Origin: SVTX01 sp045588675
Lineage (GTDB): Bacteria > Bacillota > Clostridia > Oscillospirales > CAG-272
Assembly (NCBI GenBank): GCA_045588675.1
Contig: JAZNER010000044.1
Coordinates: 1 to 57,503, forward strand
DNA: 57,503 bases
Direction: 5' to 3'
In this document: one piece after another, positions 31,691 to 38,858 of the stretch
Numbering within the stretch: position 1 is the stretch's first letter
How the letters are laid out: every line of letters starts with the position of its first letter
Translations under genes and position numbers: made by a program
The notes under the pieces: model-generated
The model's input: only the letters and a program-made list of their open reading frames with translations
Told to the model about the DNA's origin: nothing
Database searches by the model: none

Positions 31691-32752
31691 TCATAGCACG
31701 TCAGGCAGTGCGTCAACCGCTCGGCGCTTCATTTCGTCGGTCGCCTTGGCGTACTTCATCACCTGGCTAAGCCCTGTATGGCCAAGCAGACGCGCCACCG
31801 TAACAGCATCAGCTCCGCGGCCGAGCGTAAGCGTTGCGAACGTGCGCCGCGCCGTGTGCCAGCCGATTTTCTTCTGTATTCCGGCTTCTTCTGCCCAAGT
31901 TTTCAGCGTCCTGTAGCTTCTGTCTATTCCGGTCTTGCCGTCAAGTGCAAAGACACGCTCGTCGGGCGTGTGTTCCGTTCCGTCAAAGATAAGGCTTTCC
32001 GCGGTCTTGTTCAGCGGAATATAGACTGTGCTCCTGGTCTTTTTCTGCCGCTTGATTATCTGCGGCGGGTCGCGCTCAATCATGCCCCAAGAGAGAGATT
32101 CAACGTCAGAAACGCGCAAGCCAGTAAAGCACGCAAAGATGAACGCCCGCCGCACTTCCTTGCCGAAATCAGATTCCGGCACAACAGATGCAAGCTGCTT
32201 CAATTCTTCTGCAGTCAGAAAGACCATCTCCGGGTCTATAACTTTTGTAAGGGTAACCGGAACCACGGGGTCCCGGCTTATAGTACCCTCGGCGGCGGCC
32301 TTGCGGAAAACCGCACGCAGAAGCCTCATGTACGCGCCTACGCTAGACTGCGAGATGGGCTTGCCGTTCGGCTTTGTCCTGTGCAGAAGGTATGTCTGAA
32401 AATCCTCTATCCATTTGGAAGTTACCTGCCCGATGCGGATCACAGCCCCGTTGTCGAAACTTTCAATATGACGGGCAAGAACTGTCATTGATTTTGTGTT
32501 CGTGTTCTTTGCGTAGTTCCTGACATATCCGGCGAGCGTAATCCGGTCGGCTCCGTCGCCCTTTATGTCCCATTCACCAGAAAGAAGCTGCGCCTCGCGC
32601 TTGGTGCGGCAGACCTCGGCGAGCCTGTACAGCTCCTTGTTCCGCTTCTTGTCGTCGCTCAATGTTATGTGCAGCGACTCCCATTTTCGTGTTCCGTTGT
32701 GATAAATATCGAGATACAGCTTCCCGCGCTGTTCGCGTACTTTTACGCTCAT
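31691..32752 (-). CDS. int: Tyrosine-family integrase
   Basis: A 353-aa tyrosine recombinase. An arm-binding N-terminal domain (about residues 1-65), a SAM-like core-binding domain (70-165), and a catalytic domain with Arg213 (FTGLRVSDVE), HTARR (299-303), LLGHTGLSQV (His325) and Tyr334. It follows GGAGGTCAAT-ATG. It would integrate the phage at a host attachment site and, with an excisionase, reverse this. Possible arm sites lie upstream (32774-32795 and 33004-33025). The attP core was not found. Confidence 0.93.
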   Translation of the reverse strand: MSVKVREQRGKLYLDIYHNGTRKWESLHITLSDDKKRNKELYRLAEVCRTKREAQLLSGEWDIKGDGADRITLAGYVRNYAKNTNTKSMTVLARHIESFDNGAVIRIGQVTSKWIEDFQTYLLHRTKPNGKPISQSSVGAYMRLLRAVFRKAAAEGTISRDPVVPVTLTKVIDPEMVFLTAEELKQLASVVPESDFGKEVRRAFIFACFTGLRVSDVESLSWGMIERDPPQIIKRQKKTRSTVYIPLNKTAESLIFDGTEHTPDERVFALDGKTGIDRSYRTLKTWAEEAGIQKKIGWHTARRTFATLTLGRGADAVTVARLLGHTGLSQVMKYAKATDEMKRRAVDALPDVL

Positions 32753-32773
32753 ATTGACCTCCGGCAGCAGCCA

Positions 32774-32795
32774 ACAAATAGCCTACAAAAATCTA
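32774..32795. repeat. 22-bp direct repeat, copy 1 (possible integrase arm site)
   Basis: ACAAATAGCCTACAAAAATC and two further bases match 33004-33025 with two differences, 230 bp apart. This copy lies just upstream of the integrase start, where arm-type sites occur. Confidence 0.45.
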
Positions 32796-32947
32796 ACGAT
32801 TATTGTATAATAAAGCGCAAAAATACACAACAAAAATATTACAACAAAATATTTAATTCTTTATAATAAAGAAAGTTAAGTAATTATAAATAAACATGAA
32901 TAAAGTTGATTAAAGATTTACAAGTTTTGCTCCGAAATAAATAAATA
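32796..32947. other. AT-rich segment upstream of the integrase
   Basis: No gene is seen in about 150 bp of A- and T-rich sequence. A weak integrase promoter (TTGTTG, 18 bases, TATACA on the minus strand, about 32800-32830) is possible. This is the likely attP neighbourhood. Confidence 0.3.
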
Positions 32948-32990
32948 AACCGCTATCCATTCTAACACTAGATTAGATAGCGGTTTTTCT
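32948..32990. terminator. Bidirectional terminator at the end of the late operon
   Basis: A 10-bp stem AACCGCTATC/GATAGCGGTT (32948-32957 with 32976-32985). On plus the T run TTTTTCTT follows; on minus TATTTATTTATTT follows. It separates the late genes from the integrase. Confidence 0.6.
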
Positions 32991-33003
32991 TGAATTGTTG
33001 CTT

Positions 33004-33025
33004 ACAAATTACCTACAAAAATCTA
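33004..33025. repeat. 22-bp direct repeat, copy 2 (possible integrase arm site)
   Basis: ACAAATTACCTACAAAAATC and two further bases; see the copy at 32774. It overlaps the stop codon of the 59-aa gene. Confidence 0.45.
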
Positions 33026-33202
33026 CTTGCTTTTTGGGCTGTCCGAGTAGATGAATTTCTCGATTTCCTTCGCGCCGTCTATTACATGATGGGCGAATTC
33101 TTTGCCGGTAAGCGACTTTATAAGCGAATCGGGAGCAGCCTGCAGCGCACGGATGAACACGTCCAAGGATTCTTTGTGCTGGCTTTCTGCGTCTAATGTC
33201 AT
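33023..33202 (-). CDS. Small hypothetical protein, 59 aa
   Basis: The last gene of the late operon, reading MTLDAESQHKESLDVFIRAL with a GAGG site before the ATG. Helical and soluble, with no recognised domain. It follows the spanin-like genes by 68 bp and ends at the 22-bp repeat. Confidence 0.65.
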   Translation of the reverse strand: MTLDAESQHKESLDVFIRALQAAPDSLIKSLTGKEFAHHVIDGAKEIEKFIYSDSPKSK

Positions 33203-33270
33203 ACGTTACCTCGTTATCTTTTTATAGATTTTCGTATTTTTTCGGCAAATTGTAAAGCTAAAAAAATCAA

Positions 33271-33822
33271 TCATAGAATGATCTTCTTCACCTTCATAAT
33301 GATTCGGAAAACCAGAACAAGTGCTATGACAATAAGGATACCGGCGAGTACGGCAATGACAGTGCTCTGCTTCGCTATCTTTTTCTCAAGGCGGAGATTT
33401 TTCGCCGTCAGTTCCGCCACTTCCATATCCGCTTGCTTGAGCCGTTCCCCCATCTGCCGCGCCGTCGCCGTCGCTTCCTTCCAGCCCGTCTTTAAGTCTG
33501 ATATAGTCTCCCCAGATTGCTGCAACAAGCTCCTCAATCCGGCGTTGTCTTTCAATGAGTCCTGATAGAGTTGCTCCCTCTGCTGCTGAAATTCTTCCAA
33601 GCTCTGCAAACCGCTCATCTGTTCGCTCAACAACGGCAAGAGCGGATTGCTGCCGTCCTTCGAGGTCTGCGATTCTTGCGTTTGCGGCGTCGAGCTCTGA
33701 TTGAAGTCTTGTGACCATAGCTGCATCATTCCACACAGCATCAGAACTAATACTAGCGCAAGCGCTGCAGAAAAATGCCGCCGCAATGACGGCAAGAATG
33801 AAAAAGATTTTGGGCATTTCAT
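33271..33822 (-). CDS. Spanin-like membrane protein (long frame), 183 aa
   Basis: Starts at 33822, five bases after AAGGAGG. A hydrophobic N-terminal segment (FSAALALVLVLMLCGMMQLW, about residues 17-36) is followed by a Gln/Ser-rich region, a long coiled coil (about 70-150) and a C-terminal transmembrane helix (VIAVLAGILIVIALVLVFRI) with a basic end. This is the build of a periplasm-spanning lysis protein. The gene completely contains a second frame (33386-33817) encoding a lipoprotein-like partner. It directly follows the endolysin gene. Confidence 0.6.
   Translation of the reverse strand: MKCPKSFSFLPSLRRHFSAALALVLVLMLCGMMQLWSQDFNQSSTPQTQESQTSKDGSNPLLPLLSEQMSGLQSLEEFQQQREQLYQDSLKDNAGLRSLLQQSGETISDLKTGWKEATATARQMGERLKQADMEVAELTAKNLRLEKKIAKQSTVIAVLAGILIVIALVLVFRIIMKVKKIIL
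33386..33817 (-). CDS. Nested o-spanin-like lipoprotein, 143 aa
   Basis: Starts at an ATG only five bases after that of the long frame and so uses the same AAGGAGG, ten bases upstream. It begins MPKIFFILAVIAAAFFCSAC, a signal peptide with Cys17/Cys20 as possible lipid attachment sites, then a coiled-coil part (RLQSELDAANARIADLEGRQ) and a Gly/Ala-rich C-terminus. In lambda the outer-membrane spanin Rz1 is encoded inside Rz in a shifted frame; the pair here looks like the same solution. Both frames read as normal proteins, so I consider both real. Confidence 0.5.
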   Translation of the reverse strand: MPKIFFILAVIAAAFFCSACASISSDAVWNDAAMVTRLQSELDAANARIADLEGRQQSALAVVERTDERFAELGRISAAEGATLSGLIERQRRIEELVAAIWGDYIRLKDGLEGSDGDGAADGGTAQASGYGSGGTDGEKSPP

Positions 33823-34253
33823 GCTACCTCCTTTACACTTCTCAAAGCGCCGAGCATGTTCGTTCTGTCACGAAGAACCAGCTTTGCGCCGTCCTGCTTG
33901 ATTCCGTTCTGTTCAAAACAGATAAACGAATCATCATCGAAAACAGACACCAGAAGCGCTACATGGCCGAACTCGTTCTTGTCCGTCGCATTGAATACGA
34001 GTACATCTCCGGCGCGGTATTTTGCAGACCTTGATTCCTTGATACGCGTGAAATACTTCTTTTCAAGCGGCATCTTGTCGTAATCAAGGAACAAATCCTT
34101 TGCGCCGCCGCTTGTAGAGCAGCTTCCGGTATGCGGAATTTGCAGCACGTCATGGCAGAACTGGCGGAACAGATCCACGCACTGCGCTCCGAAAACGCCG
34201 TCATAATCGACCTTGCGGCCTGTATACGTCTGAATAAATGCTTTATATTTCAT
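33819..34253 (-). CDS. Endolysin, CHAP-domain amidase/peptidase
   Basis: A 144-aa CHAP enzyme: Cys in GVFGAQCVDLFRQFCHDVLQ (about residues 20-39), His in NEFGHVALLVSV (near 95-100), and Glu/Asn in FICFEQNG complete the catalytic set. It would cut the peptide part of peptidoglycan at lysis. There is no signal peptide, so export through holin pores is expected. It lies between the holin-like and spanin-like genes, overlapping both by a few bases. Confidence 0.87.
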   Translation of the reverse strand: MKYKAFIQTYTGRKVDYDGVFGAQCVDLFRQFCHDVLQIPHTGSCSTSGGAKDLFLDYDKMPLEKKYFTRIKESRSAKYRAGDVLVFNATDKNEFGHVALLVSVFDDDSFICFEQNGIKQDGAKLVLRDRTNMLGALRSVKEVA

Positions 34254-34792
34254 TGTGCACCACCTTGCTGTTTCTTAAGCTTGCTGTTTCTTAAGTATAT
34301 GCGCCTGATTCGGACCAGTTCGCGGAGTATCTCTTCTACCCAGTTACACATCCGCTTGTTGAATTCCGGCGTCTTGAATTCATCACGCACACCCATGCTG
34401 TAAACGAGCGAGCTGATTTTTTTCTGTTTCGTGCTTATGTATTCCTCAGAATCCTCGATATGATTGAACGTTATCCAGTTGACGAATTCATCATAGACCA
34501 CTTCGAGTATGTATCTTGTGAAGTATCCGTCATAAAGCAGGTCTGGCGTCACTTTCTGAATCTTTCCGATGAGCCCTTTCAGATAAGTATGAGTAAAATC
34601 GCACTGTTCCCTGATAATCGCTCTCTCTGTATCGCTTTCGCTTCTTGTCTGGCCGACCTGCACATGTTTCGTATGTATACGGATCATGCCGGTCTTTATC
34701 ATCATCACCACTATCAACAAAATCAGAATAATGCTGACAATAGTTTGCAATGCGTTCGGGCTTACAAGCACTCTCTCAATCGCTTCCCACAT
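34250..34792 (-). CDS. Holin-like membrane protein, 180 aa
   Basis: One N-terminal transmembrane helix (TIVSIILILLIVVMMIKTGM, about residues 17-36) followed by a soluble, charged helical domain of about 130 residues. Position directly before the endolysin suggests a holin or pinholin, but it is larger than most and the single helix is N-terminal. It could instead be an accessory membrane protein of lysis. Confidence 0.55.
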   Translation of the reverse strand: MWEAIERVLVSPNALQTIVSIILILLIVVMMIKTGMIRIHTKHVQVGQTRSESDTERAIIREQCDFTHTYLKGLIGKIQKVTPDLLYDGYFTRYILEVVYDEFVNWITFNHIEDSEEYISTKQKKISSLVYSMGVRDEFKTPEFNKRMCNWVEEILRELVRIRRIYLRNSKLKKQQGGAQ

Positions 34793-34807
34793 TATTTTCT
34801 CCTATGC

Positions 34808-34855
34808 AAAAAAAAAGCCGGCACTGGCAGAAACAAAGTTTCTGTCAATTCCGGC
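34808..34855 (-). terminator. Intrinsic terminator between retroelement region and lysis cassette
   Basis: On the minus strand GCCGG (34851-34855) and an inner GACAGAAAC/GTTTCTGCC stem close with GCCGGC, followed by nine T (34808-34816). It sits just before the holin-like gene, so lysis genes depend on read-through or on another promoter. Confidence 0.7.
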
Positions 34856-34899
34856 AGATATTATTTTTTTTAACACTGAACGGCTGATGCCGTAAGGCA

Positions 34900-35259
34900 T
34901 CATGCAATCAGTTTTTCAAGCTCGTTGATTTCAGCCCGCCATGCCTGGCGTTCTGCAATTTTTTCCTCATATTCCTTTGGCGTCGCGCTGCCTTCGGCAA
35001 TTTTGGCTGCAATGTAGTCAGTTTCGGCGAGCTTTTCCTTTAGCAGACGGATTCTCACCTCCGCATCAGCACGTTGCTTTTCTTCATCGGTTTTGCCGAT
35101 GAAGATTTTTCCGTTAATAATGCGTGCCTGGCACCCGGCAGCCTCAAATTCCTCATCAGAAATTTCCATATCAGGCTTTTCTATGCCGTCCATTTGCTTC
35201 ATCGCTTCAAGGCTGGTGTGATGCACCACGCCGCCATCTTTCTTTGCAAGATATACCAT
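34900..35259 (-). CDS. Tail-fibre-associated/assembly-like protein, 119 aa
   Basis: Start set at the ATG at 35259 with AGGGGG eight bases upstream. The C-terminal half (LLKEKLAETDYIAAKIAEGS then EYEEKIAERQAWRAEINELE) has the 'TDY...K...G...Y...RQ.WR.EIN' pattern of small phage tail-fibre assembly or accessory proteins. Its location after the target tail protein and reverse transcriptase fits such a role. Confidence 0.55.
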   Translation of the reverse strand: MVYLAKKDGGVVHHTSLEAMKQMDGIEKPDMEISDEEFEAAGCQARIINGKIFIGKTDEEKQRADAEVRIRLLKEKLAETDYIAAKIAEGSATPKEYEEKIAERQAWRAEINELEKLIA

Positions 35260-35312
35260 CCGCTTGCCCCCTGTTTTATGCGCTTCCGGCAGCAAACGCA
35301 TGGTTTTGATTT

Positions 35313-36455
35313 TTAAGCACTCATAGGAGTGTTATATACGAACAGCCCGTTATAGAGCCTGTCCATTCTCTTAATTCTGTAATAAGCGTCAAAACGCTTT
35401 TTATAGCATCCTCGCCATGATTGGTACGACGTGCGTATGTCAGACGGCTTCATAAAGCCACTGTCGCAAAGCCCTTTAAATTTCTTGAGCTTCCGGCGCA
35501 TACGCAGAGTTGAATCGCGGTTCGGTAGCTTAAGTATTTTTCCTGTTGATGTGAGAATGTAGCGGCCTTTAAGGAAGTTTATTCCCTGCGTAAGCCGGAC
35601 TATCCGCGTCTTTTTGTCATGCAGCGTTATTCCGAGCTCTTCGCAAACCCGCCTGATTTTATTCAGACAGTCTTTAAGAAATTCCTTGCTGTGGTGAATG
35701 AGATACATATCGTCGTTGAACCGGCCGTAGTATTTTATGCGCAGATTTTCCTTGATGAAGTGGTCAAGCCTGTTCGGAAAGAACACGGCGCAGATTTGAG
35801 AAATCTCGCTTCCAAGCCCGAGAGACCTGTCCGGTCCGAACGCCTGGATAAAAGTCCAGAGAAGTTTTCTTATATGCATGTCCTTTATATGCCGTCCGAG
35901 CTGGTCTGCAAGAACCTTGTGGTCTATGCTGTCAAAATACTTTCTGAAATCGATGATAAGGGCATATCCGTCATTTGAATTGCCGTTTGCCCTGTAAAAC
36001 CGCCGGAGATGCGTTACAAGCCGGCTTGTAGCAAAATACGTTCCTTTGCCCCGGATAGACGCGCCGTTATCATAAATGAGAGGGCGTTCCAGAATCGGAG
36101 ACAAGACTTCTGTGCACAGGCATTTCTGCACAACACGTTCGGAGATATGCACGCTCCTGATATGCCGCATCTTTCCGCGCTCGTTAACGTCGAATTCAAC
36201 GAAGCCACGGCGCACATCTTCTTCTGCAAGCAGTTTCCGCCTGGTTTCTATAACGTTTGCAAGAAGATTTGCTTCATAGCGCTGGACGCTCTCTTTCCAC
36301 GTAACGCCGTGCTTCGACCGTTTGAAAGCAGCGTACAGGTTGTCGGCATCCGTCACAAGATTGAAGTCGTCGAACCGCCCGATTTTTTCGGCGCGTTTCT
36401 GCTCACGGCGGGCTTTCCGCCGCTGATAACGTGCTTCATGTCTTTTGTCGCTCAT
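35313..36455 (-). CDS. Diversity-generating retroelement reverse transcriptase
   Basis: A 380-aa reverse transcriptase. Motif A is ALIIDFRKYFDSIDH (Asp169), the retroelement-specific segment is LGLGSEISQ (212-220, with Ser-Gln where group II intron enzymes have QG) and the active site is FNDD (246-249; Tyr is usual in place of Phe). It copies the TR RNA into cDNA with errors opposite adenines, and the cDNA replaces VR in the target gene. AGGAG lies just before the ATG. It follows the TR by about 290 bp, the usual order being target, avd, TR, RT. Confidence 0.93.
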   Translation of the reverse strand: MSDKRHEARYQRRKARREQKRAEKIGRFDDFNLVTDADNLYAAFKRSKHGVTWKESVQRYEANLLANVIETRRKLLAEEDVRRGFVEFDVNERGKMRHIRSVHISERVVQKCLCTEVLSPILERPLIYDNGASIRGKGTYFATSRLVTHLRRFYRANGNSNDGYALIIDFRKYFDSIDHKVLADQLGRHIKDMHIRKLLWTFIQAFGPDRSLGLGSEISQICAVFFPNRLDHFIKENLRIKYYGRFNDDMYLIHHSKEFLKDCLNKIRRVCEELGITLHDKKTRIVRLTQGINFLKGRYILTSTGKILKLPNRDSTLRMRRKLKKFKGLCDSGFMKPSDIRTSYQSWRGCYKKRFDAYYRIKRMDRLYNGLFVYNTPMSA

Positions 36456-36745
36456 CGTGTTCTCCTAAAAAAATAAAACCCAGTCCTGCACGGCATACGG
36501 ACAGTTGTCAGGCTCCCACGCCGGAACCTGTGCCCGTCTTACGGAATATGCCGCCTGCGCCACCGTGCATGAAACGCTCTGCCGTAAACATGAGCGCCAT
36601 GCATGGACGGTTTCCCGTCCGCGTCCGCACGGGCGTGTCAGAACAACTTTTTGCGGGGGCTTAAAGCCAGTCCGCAGGATGTTCCCTCCTTCTGTGTCGG
36701 ACGGCTCGGCTTAAAAAAGCCTGACGTGTGCCGCCTCACGGAATC
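36456..36745 (-). other. Spacer between TR and reverse transcriptase (part of the TR RNA)
   Basis: About 290 bp of GC-rich sequence without a credible gene. In the Bordetella phage retroelement the spacer downstream of TR is part of the structured RNA that primes cDNA synthesis. Several short inverted repeats are visible (for example GACGG/CCGTC near 36605). Confidence 0.5.
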
Positions 36746-36826
36746 GGGCGCAACGCCGCCAGCCTCAGTGGCATTGTTGTTGTTGTTGGCATTTCCATTG
36801 TTGTTGCAATTGCACCAATTGGAGGT
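36746..36826 (-). repeat. Template repeat (TR) of the retroelement
   Basis: 81 bp matching the VR at 37478-37555. On the minus strand it is packed with AAC/AAT codons (including five in a row, four AAC then AAT), so that adenine mutagenesis can produce many residues. It differs from VR at 11 adenines, at two non-adenine positions near the 3' end, and by one extra codon in the AAC run. It begins 30 bases after the avd stop. Confidence 0.9.
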
Positions 36827-36855
36827 TACAGGGAACACCCTTATCTTATTATACA

Positions 36856-37350
36856 TCATAAATCGGGCTTTTCTGCAAACGGTACAGAAATTTTATTACC
36901 CGATTTCCGCCAGCCTTTGAGCAGCTTTATTTCAAAGCTGATCGCTTCTAGATACGGCTGCAGCTTATCAACACGCAGCGGAAGCGTGTCGCAGCAGAAT
37001 TCAAGCTCCTGAATGAGCTGCTGGCAGTTTATTATTGCCGCAGTCTGATACTCGCGTCGTTTCGCGAGCTCAAGCTCATTCTTCGCATAAATTGTATTTG
37101 CAGCGGTAATGTTCCACATAAGGTTTCTAAGCAGAAGCCTTATGTTCCGTGCAATTTCAGCCATATCCTCATCATACCAGTCGTCCGGCAATGACGGATC
37201 TAGTTTTGAAGCGTTTCGCCGTGAATGTACTCCGAAATCACGCCGGACAAGTTCTGTCATTTCTTTGCGCAGCTTCCGCGCATTGTGATAGAATTCCATT
37301 TTTGACAGTCCGCGCTTGTTTTTAAGTACACTCATTTTGATATGCTCCAT
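36856..37350 (-). CDS. avd: Accessory variability determinant (Avd-like)
   Basis: A 164-aa, strongly helical and basic protein with the four-helix-bundle look of Avd proteins (S23-like). Between target gene and TR it is in the canonical place. Avd forms a barrel-shaped pentamer that binds the reverse transcriptase and the TR RNA and is needed for mutagenic retrohoming. The start at 37350 follows AAGGGA. Similarity is judged by size, helix content and position rather than by an invariant motif. Confidence 0.75.
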   Translation of the reverse strand: MEHIKMSVLKNKRGLSKMEFYHNARKLRKEMTELVRRDFGVHSRRNASKLDPSLPDDWYDEDMAEIARNIRLLLRNLMWNITAANTIYAKNELELAKRREYQTAAIINCQQLIQELEFCCDTLPLRVDKLQPYLEAISFEIKLLKGWRKSGNKISVPFAEKPDL

Positions 37351-37392
37351 TCCCTTAATTTTTTCGACCCGCTACGCGGGAACGGCTTTTTT

Positions 37393-37398
37393 ATTATA
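37393..37398 (-). promoter_or_regulatory. Extended -10 promoter element upstream of avd
   Basis: TGCTATAAT on the minus strand (TATAAT at 37393-37398) is a perfect extended -10. No clear -35 is seen. It could provide the avd-TR-RT unit with transcription independent of the late operon; the RNA would begin near 37386 and pass through a CCCGC/GCGGG hairpin. Confidence 0.35.
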
Positions 37399-37413
37399 GC
37401 ACATATTCCCTTT

Positions 37414-37436
37414 TCACGCCCCACAAGGGGGCGTGA
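37414..37436. repeat. 9-bp GC-rich inverted repeat after the target gene
   Basis: TCACGCCCC and GGGGCGTGA around a 5-base loop, beginning nine bases after the stop codon of the target gene. There is no T run in the direction of transcription. It may help end the late transcript or belong to the retroelement's 3' recognition structures. Confidence 0.5.
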
Positions 37437-37444
37437 TTTCAAGA

Positions 37445-38836
37445 TTATGCGTCGGCGTCAACGCCGACACAGATAGCGGGGGCAACGCCGCCAACCTCAG
37501 TGGCACCGTAGTAGGAGGCATCTCCATTGTGGTAGCAATTGCACCAAAGGGAGGTATTTCTTTCATCAGGCTGAGCTTCCCACCACCACATTCTTGAGCC
37601 ATTAAGTTTCTTGACCTTATACAAGACACTGAACATAAACGGCGGAAATTGAGCTTGGAATCCGTTATAATATTTCTCGCCCCAAATCTGTGTTCCCCAA
37701 ACCTCAGTTTCTGACGGAAGGAAAACAGTCTCATCGTACCAGTTCCATCCTGTTGAACTGGAAATTGTTGCTCCTTTGTTACTTGTCAGTCGCCTAAACG
37801 TTACAAGGTTGTTTCCGAGCGCAGCTATGAGACCTGCCTTGAACTGGTTATTAAGCCAAGTATGCAACTCACTACCCTGCCATCCGTTTGCATTTGTGTT
37901 GCTCGCGTTCATCCGTCTGCTGAGCACACAGTTTCTGAACTGCATAACGATATGGTTCTTTGTGTTCTCCGTATCACCGGCAGACTTGTACGTATTAAAG
38001 CCCATTATCATAAGGCGCAGATTCTTGTACTCGGCGTTCCATGTATATGTCGTGCCGTCAACTGTAAGAGACGACAGGTCCAGGTAATCGCAGTATCGCA
38101 ATCCGTCAAAACCCTTTTCTGCAAAGCGTGTTTTCAGCGCAGCGATTGCAGCCGCGACTTCCGAAGCAGTCGCCGGTTCATCAGAATGAACGCTACGGAT
38201 TCCAAGAACATCAAGCAGGTTGCGGGCTTTGCTTTCATCAACGAGCGCCGAAATATCATCAAGGCTGTCCGCATTCAAGCCTGGAAACTCACCATTCTGA
38301 TTGCCGATGGCAATTTTGCCAGCTCCGCCGGTGTAAGAGAACAGTGTTTCGATGAATTCTACGGAATCTCTGCCGAGCGTATAATCCTCTGTTCTGTTGA
38401 CCATAAAGATTTTTCCGGCATTGGTTTCACCTTCTTTTACCGGCACAATCTTCTTTTCAAAAATATTGATTGTGTCGTCAATATACGGGTTCAGCCGTTC
38501 CCATGTGCCGCTCTTGACCACATAAAGGCCGTTCTGGGTTGCGTCCGTCTGGTCTTTTAACAGAACGACATCATCAATCTCTGTTTCAACGCCATCAACT
38601 TCAATCGAGCCGCCCTCAAGGAAATTAACGTTCGCGGTACTCGCAACCCTTGCTTCAGGCGTATATGAATAGCCCTTGATGTAGTTAATGAACTGATTTC
38701 GCAAGAATCTTGTTCTGTTGGCCAACTGCCTTGTCGGGATGTTGTCAACTCCGTTCTCGCCGCCCTGCAAAGGGTCTGTTATTTCAAACTGATAGATACC
38801 CTGTTCGTACTTATCCTTTTCGTTAAGATTAGCCAT
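37445..38836 (-). CDS. Retroelement target: tail fibre/tip protein with variable C-type-lectin-like end
   Basis: A 463-aa protein. The N-terminus (IYQFEITDPLQGGENGVDNI, about residues 14-33) is like other tail-fibre attachment regions; a middle domain follows, and the C-terminal about 210 residues resemble DUF6273-type C-type lectin folds (LSSLTVDGTTYTWNAEYKNL, later TVFLPSETEVWG). VR encodes residues about 428-453; Leu430, Tyr435, His436, Asp439, Ser441, Tyr442, Tyr443 and Gly444 correspond to Asn codons in TR. It probably binds host surface receptors, and diversification alters that binding. Confidence 0.85.
   Translation of the reverse strand: MANLNEKDKYEQGIYQFEITDPLQGGENGVDNIPTRQLANRTRFLRNQFINYIKGYSYTPEARVASTANVNFLEGGSIEVDGVETEIDDVVLLKDQTDATQNGLYVVKSGTWERLNPYIDDTINIFEKKIVPVKEGETNAGKIFMVNRTEDYTLGRDSVEFIETLFSYTGGAGKIAIGNQNGEFPGLNADSLDDISALVDESKARNLLDVLGIRSVHSDEPATASEVAAAIAALKTRFAEKGFDGLRYCDYLDLSSLTVDGTTYTWNAEYKNLRLMIMGFNTYKSAGDTENTKNHIVMQFRNCVLSRRMNASNTNANGWQGSELHTWLNNQFKAGLIAALGNNLVTFRRLTSNKGATISSSTGWNWYDETVFLPSETEVWGTQIWGEKYYNGFQAQFPPFMFSVLYKVKKLNGSRMWWWEAQPDERNTSLWCNCYHNGDASYYGATEVGGVAPAICVGVDADA
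37451..37468. repeat. Hairpin just downstream of VR
   Basis: GTCGGCG and CGCCGAC, a perfect 7-bp stem with a 4-base loop, lying ten bases beyond the 3' end of VR and inside the last codons of the target gene. A cruciform of this size in the same place is required for efficient retrohoming in the Bordetella phage. TR has no equivalent. Confidence 0.6.
37478..37555 (-). repeat. Variable repeat (VR) of the retroelement
   Basis: 78 bp at the 3' end of the target gene, matching TR (36746-36826). All substitutions in the central part replace TR adenines (on the coding strand: AAT to CTT, AAC to TAC, AAC to CAC, AAT to GAT, AAC to TCC, two AAC to TAC, AAT to GGT). One AAC codon of TR is missing. 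The last 28 bp differ at two non-adenine positions. Confidence 0.9.
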
Positions 38837-38858
38837 ATTTCGCTCCTTTTAGTTTTAG

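Noticed and set aside
36638..36859. A 73-codon frame over the TR, with a poly-Asn stretch
   Set aside because: It is the TR read in the VR frame. The Asn run is what an adenine-rich template gives; there is no evidence that it is translated.
37367..37390. Possible plus-strand terminator (CCCGC/GCGGG, then AACGGC and T6)
   Set aside because: The T run is six bases away from the stem and no plus-strand promoter was found; the hairpin fits better as part of the avd leader on the minus strand.
37862..38560. Plus-strand frame of 232 codons
   Set aside because: Antisense to the retroelement target gene, with no recognisable motif or start signal.
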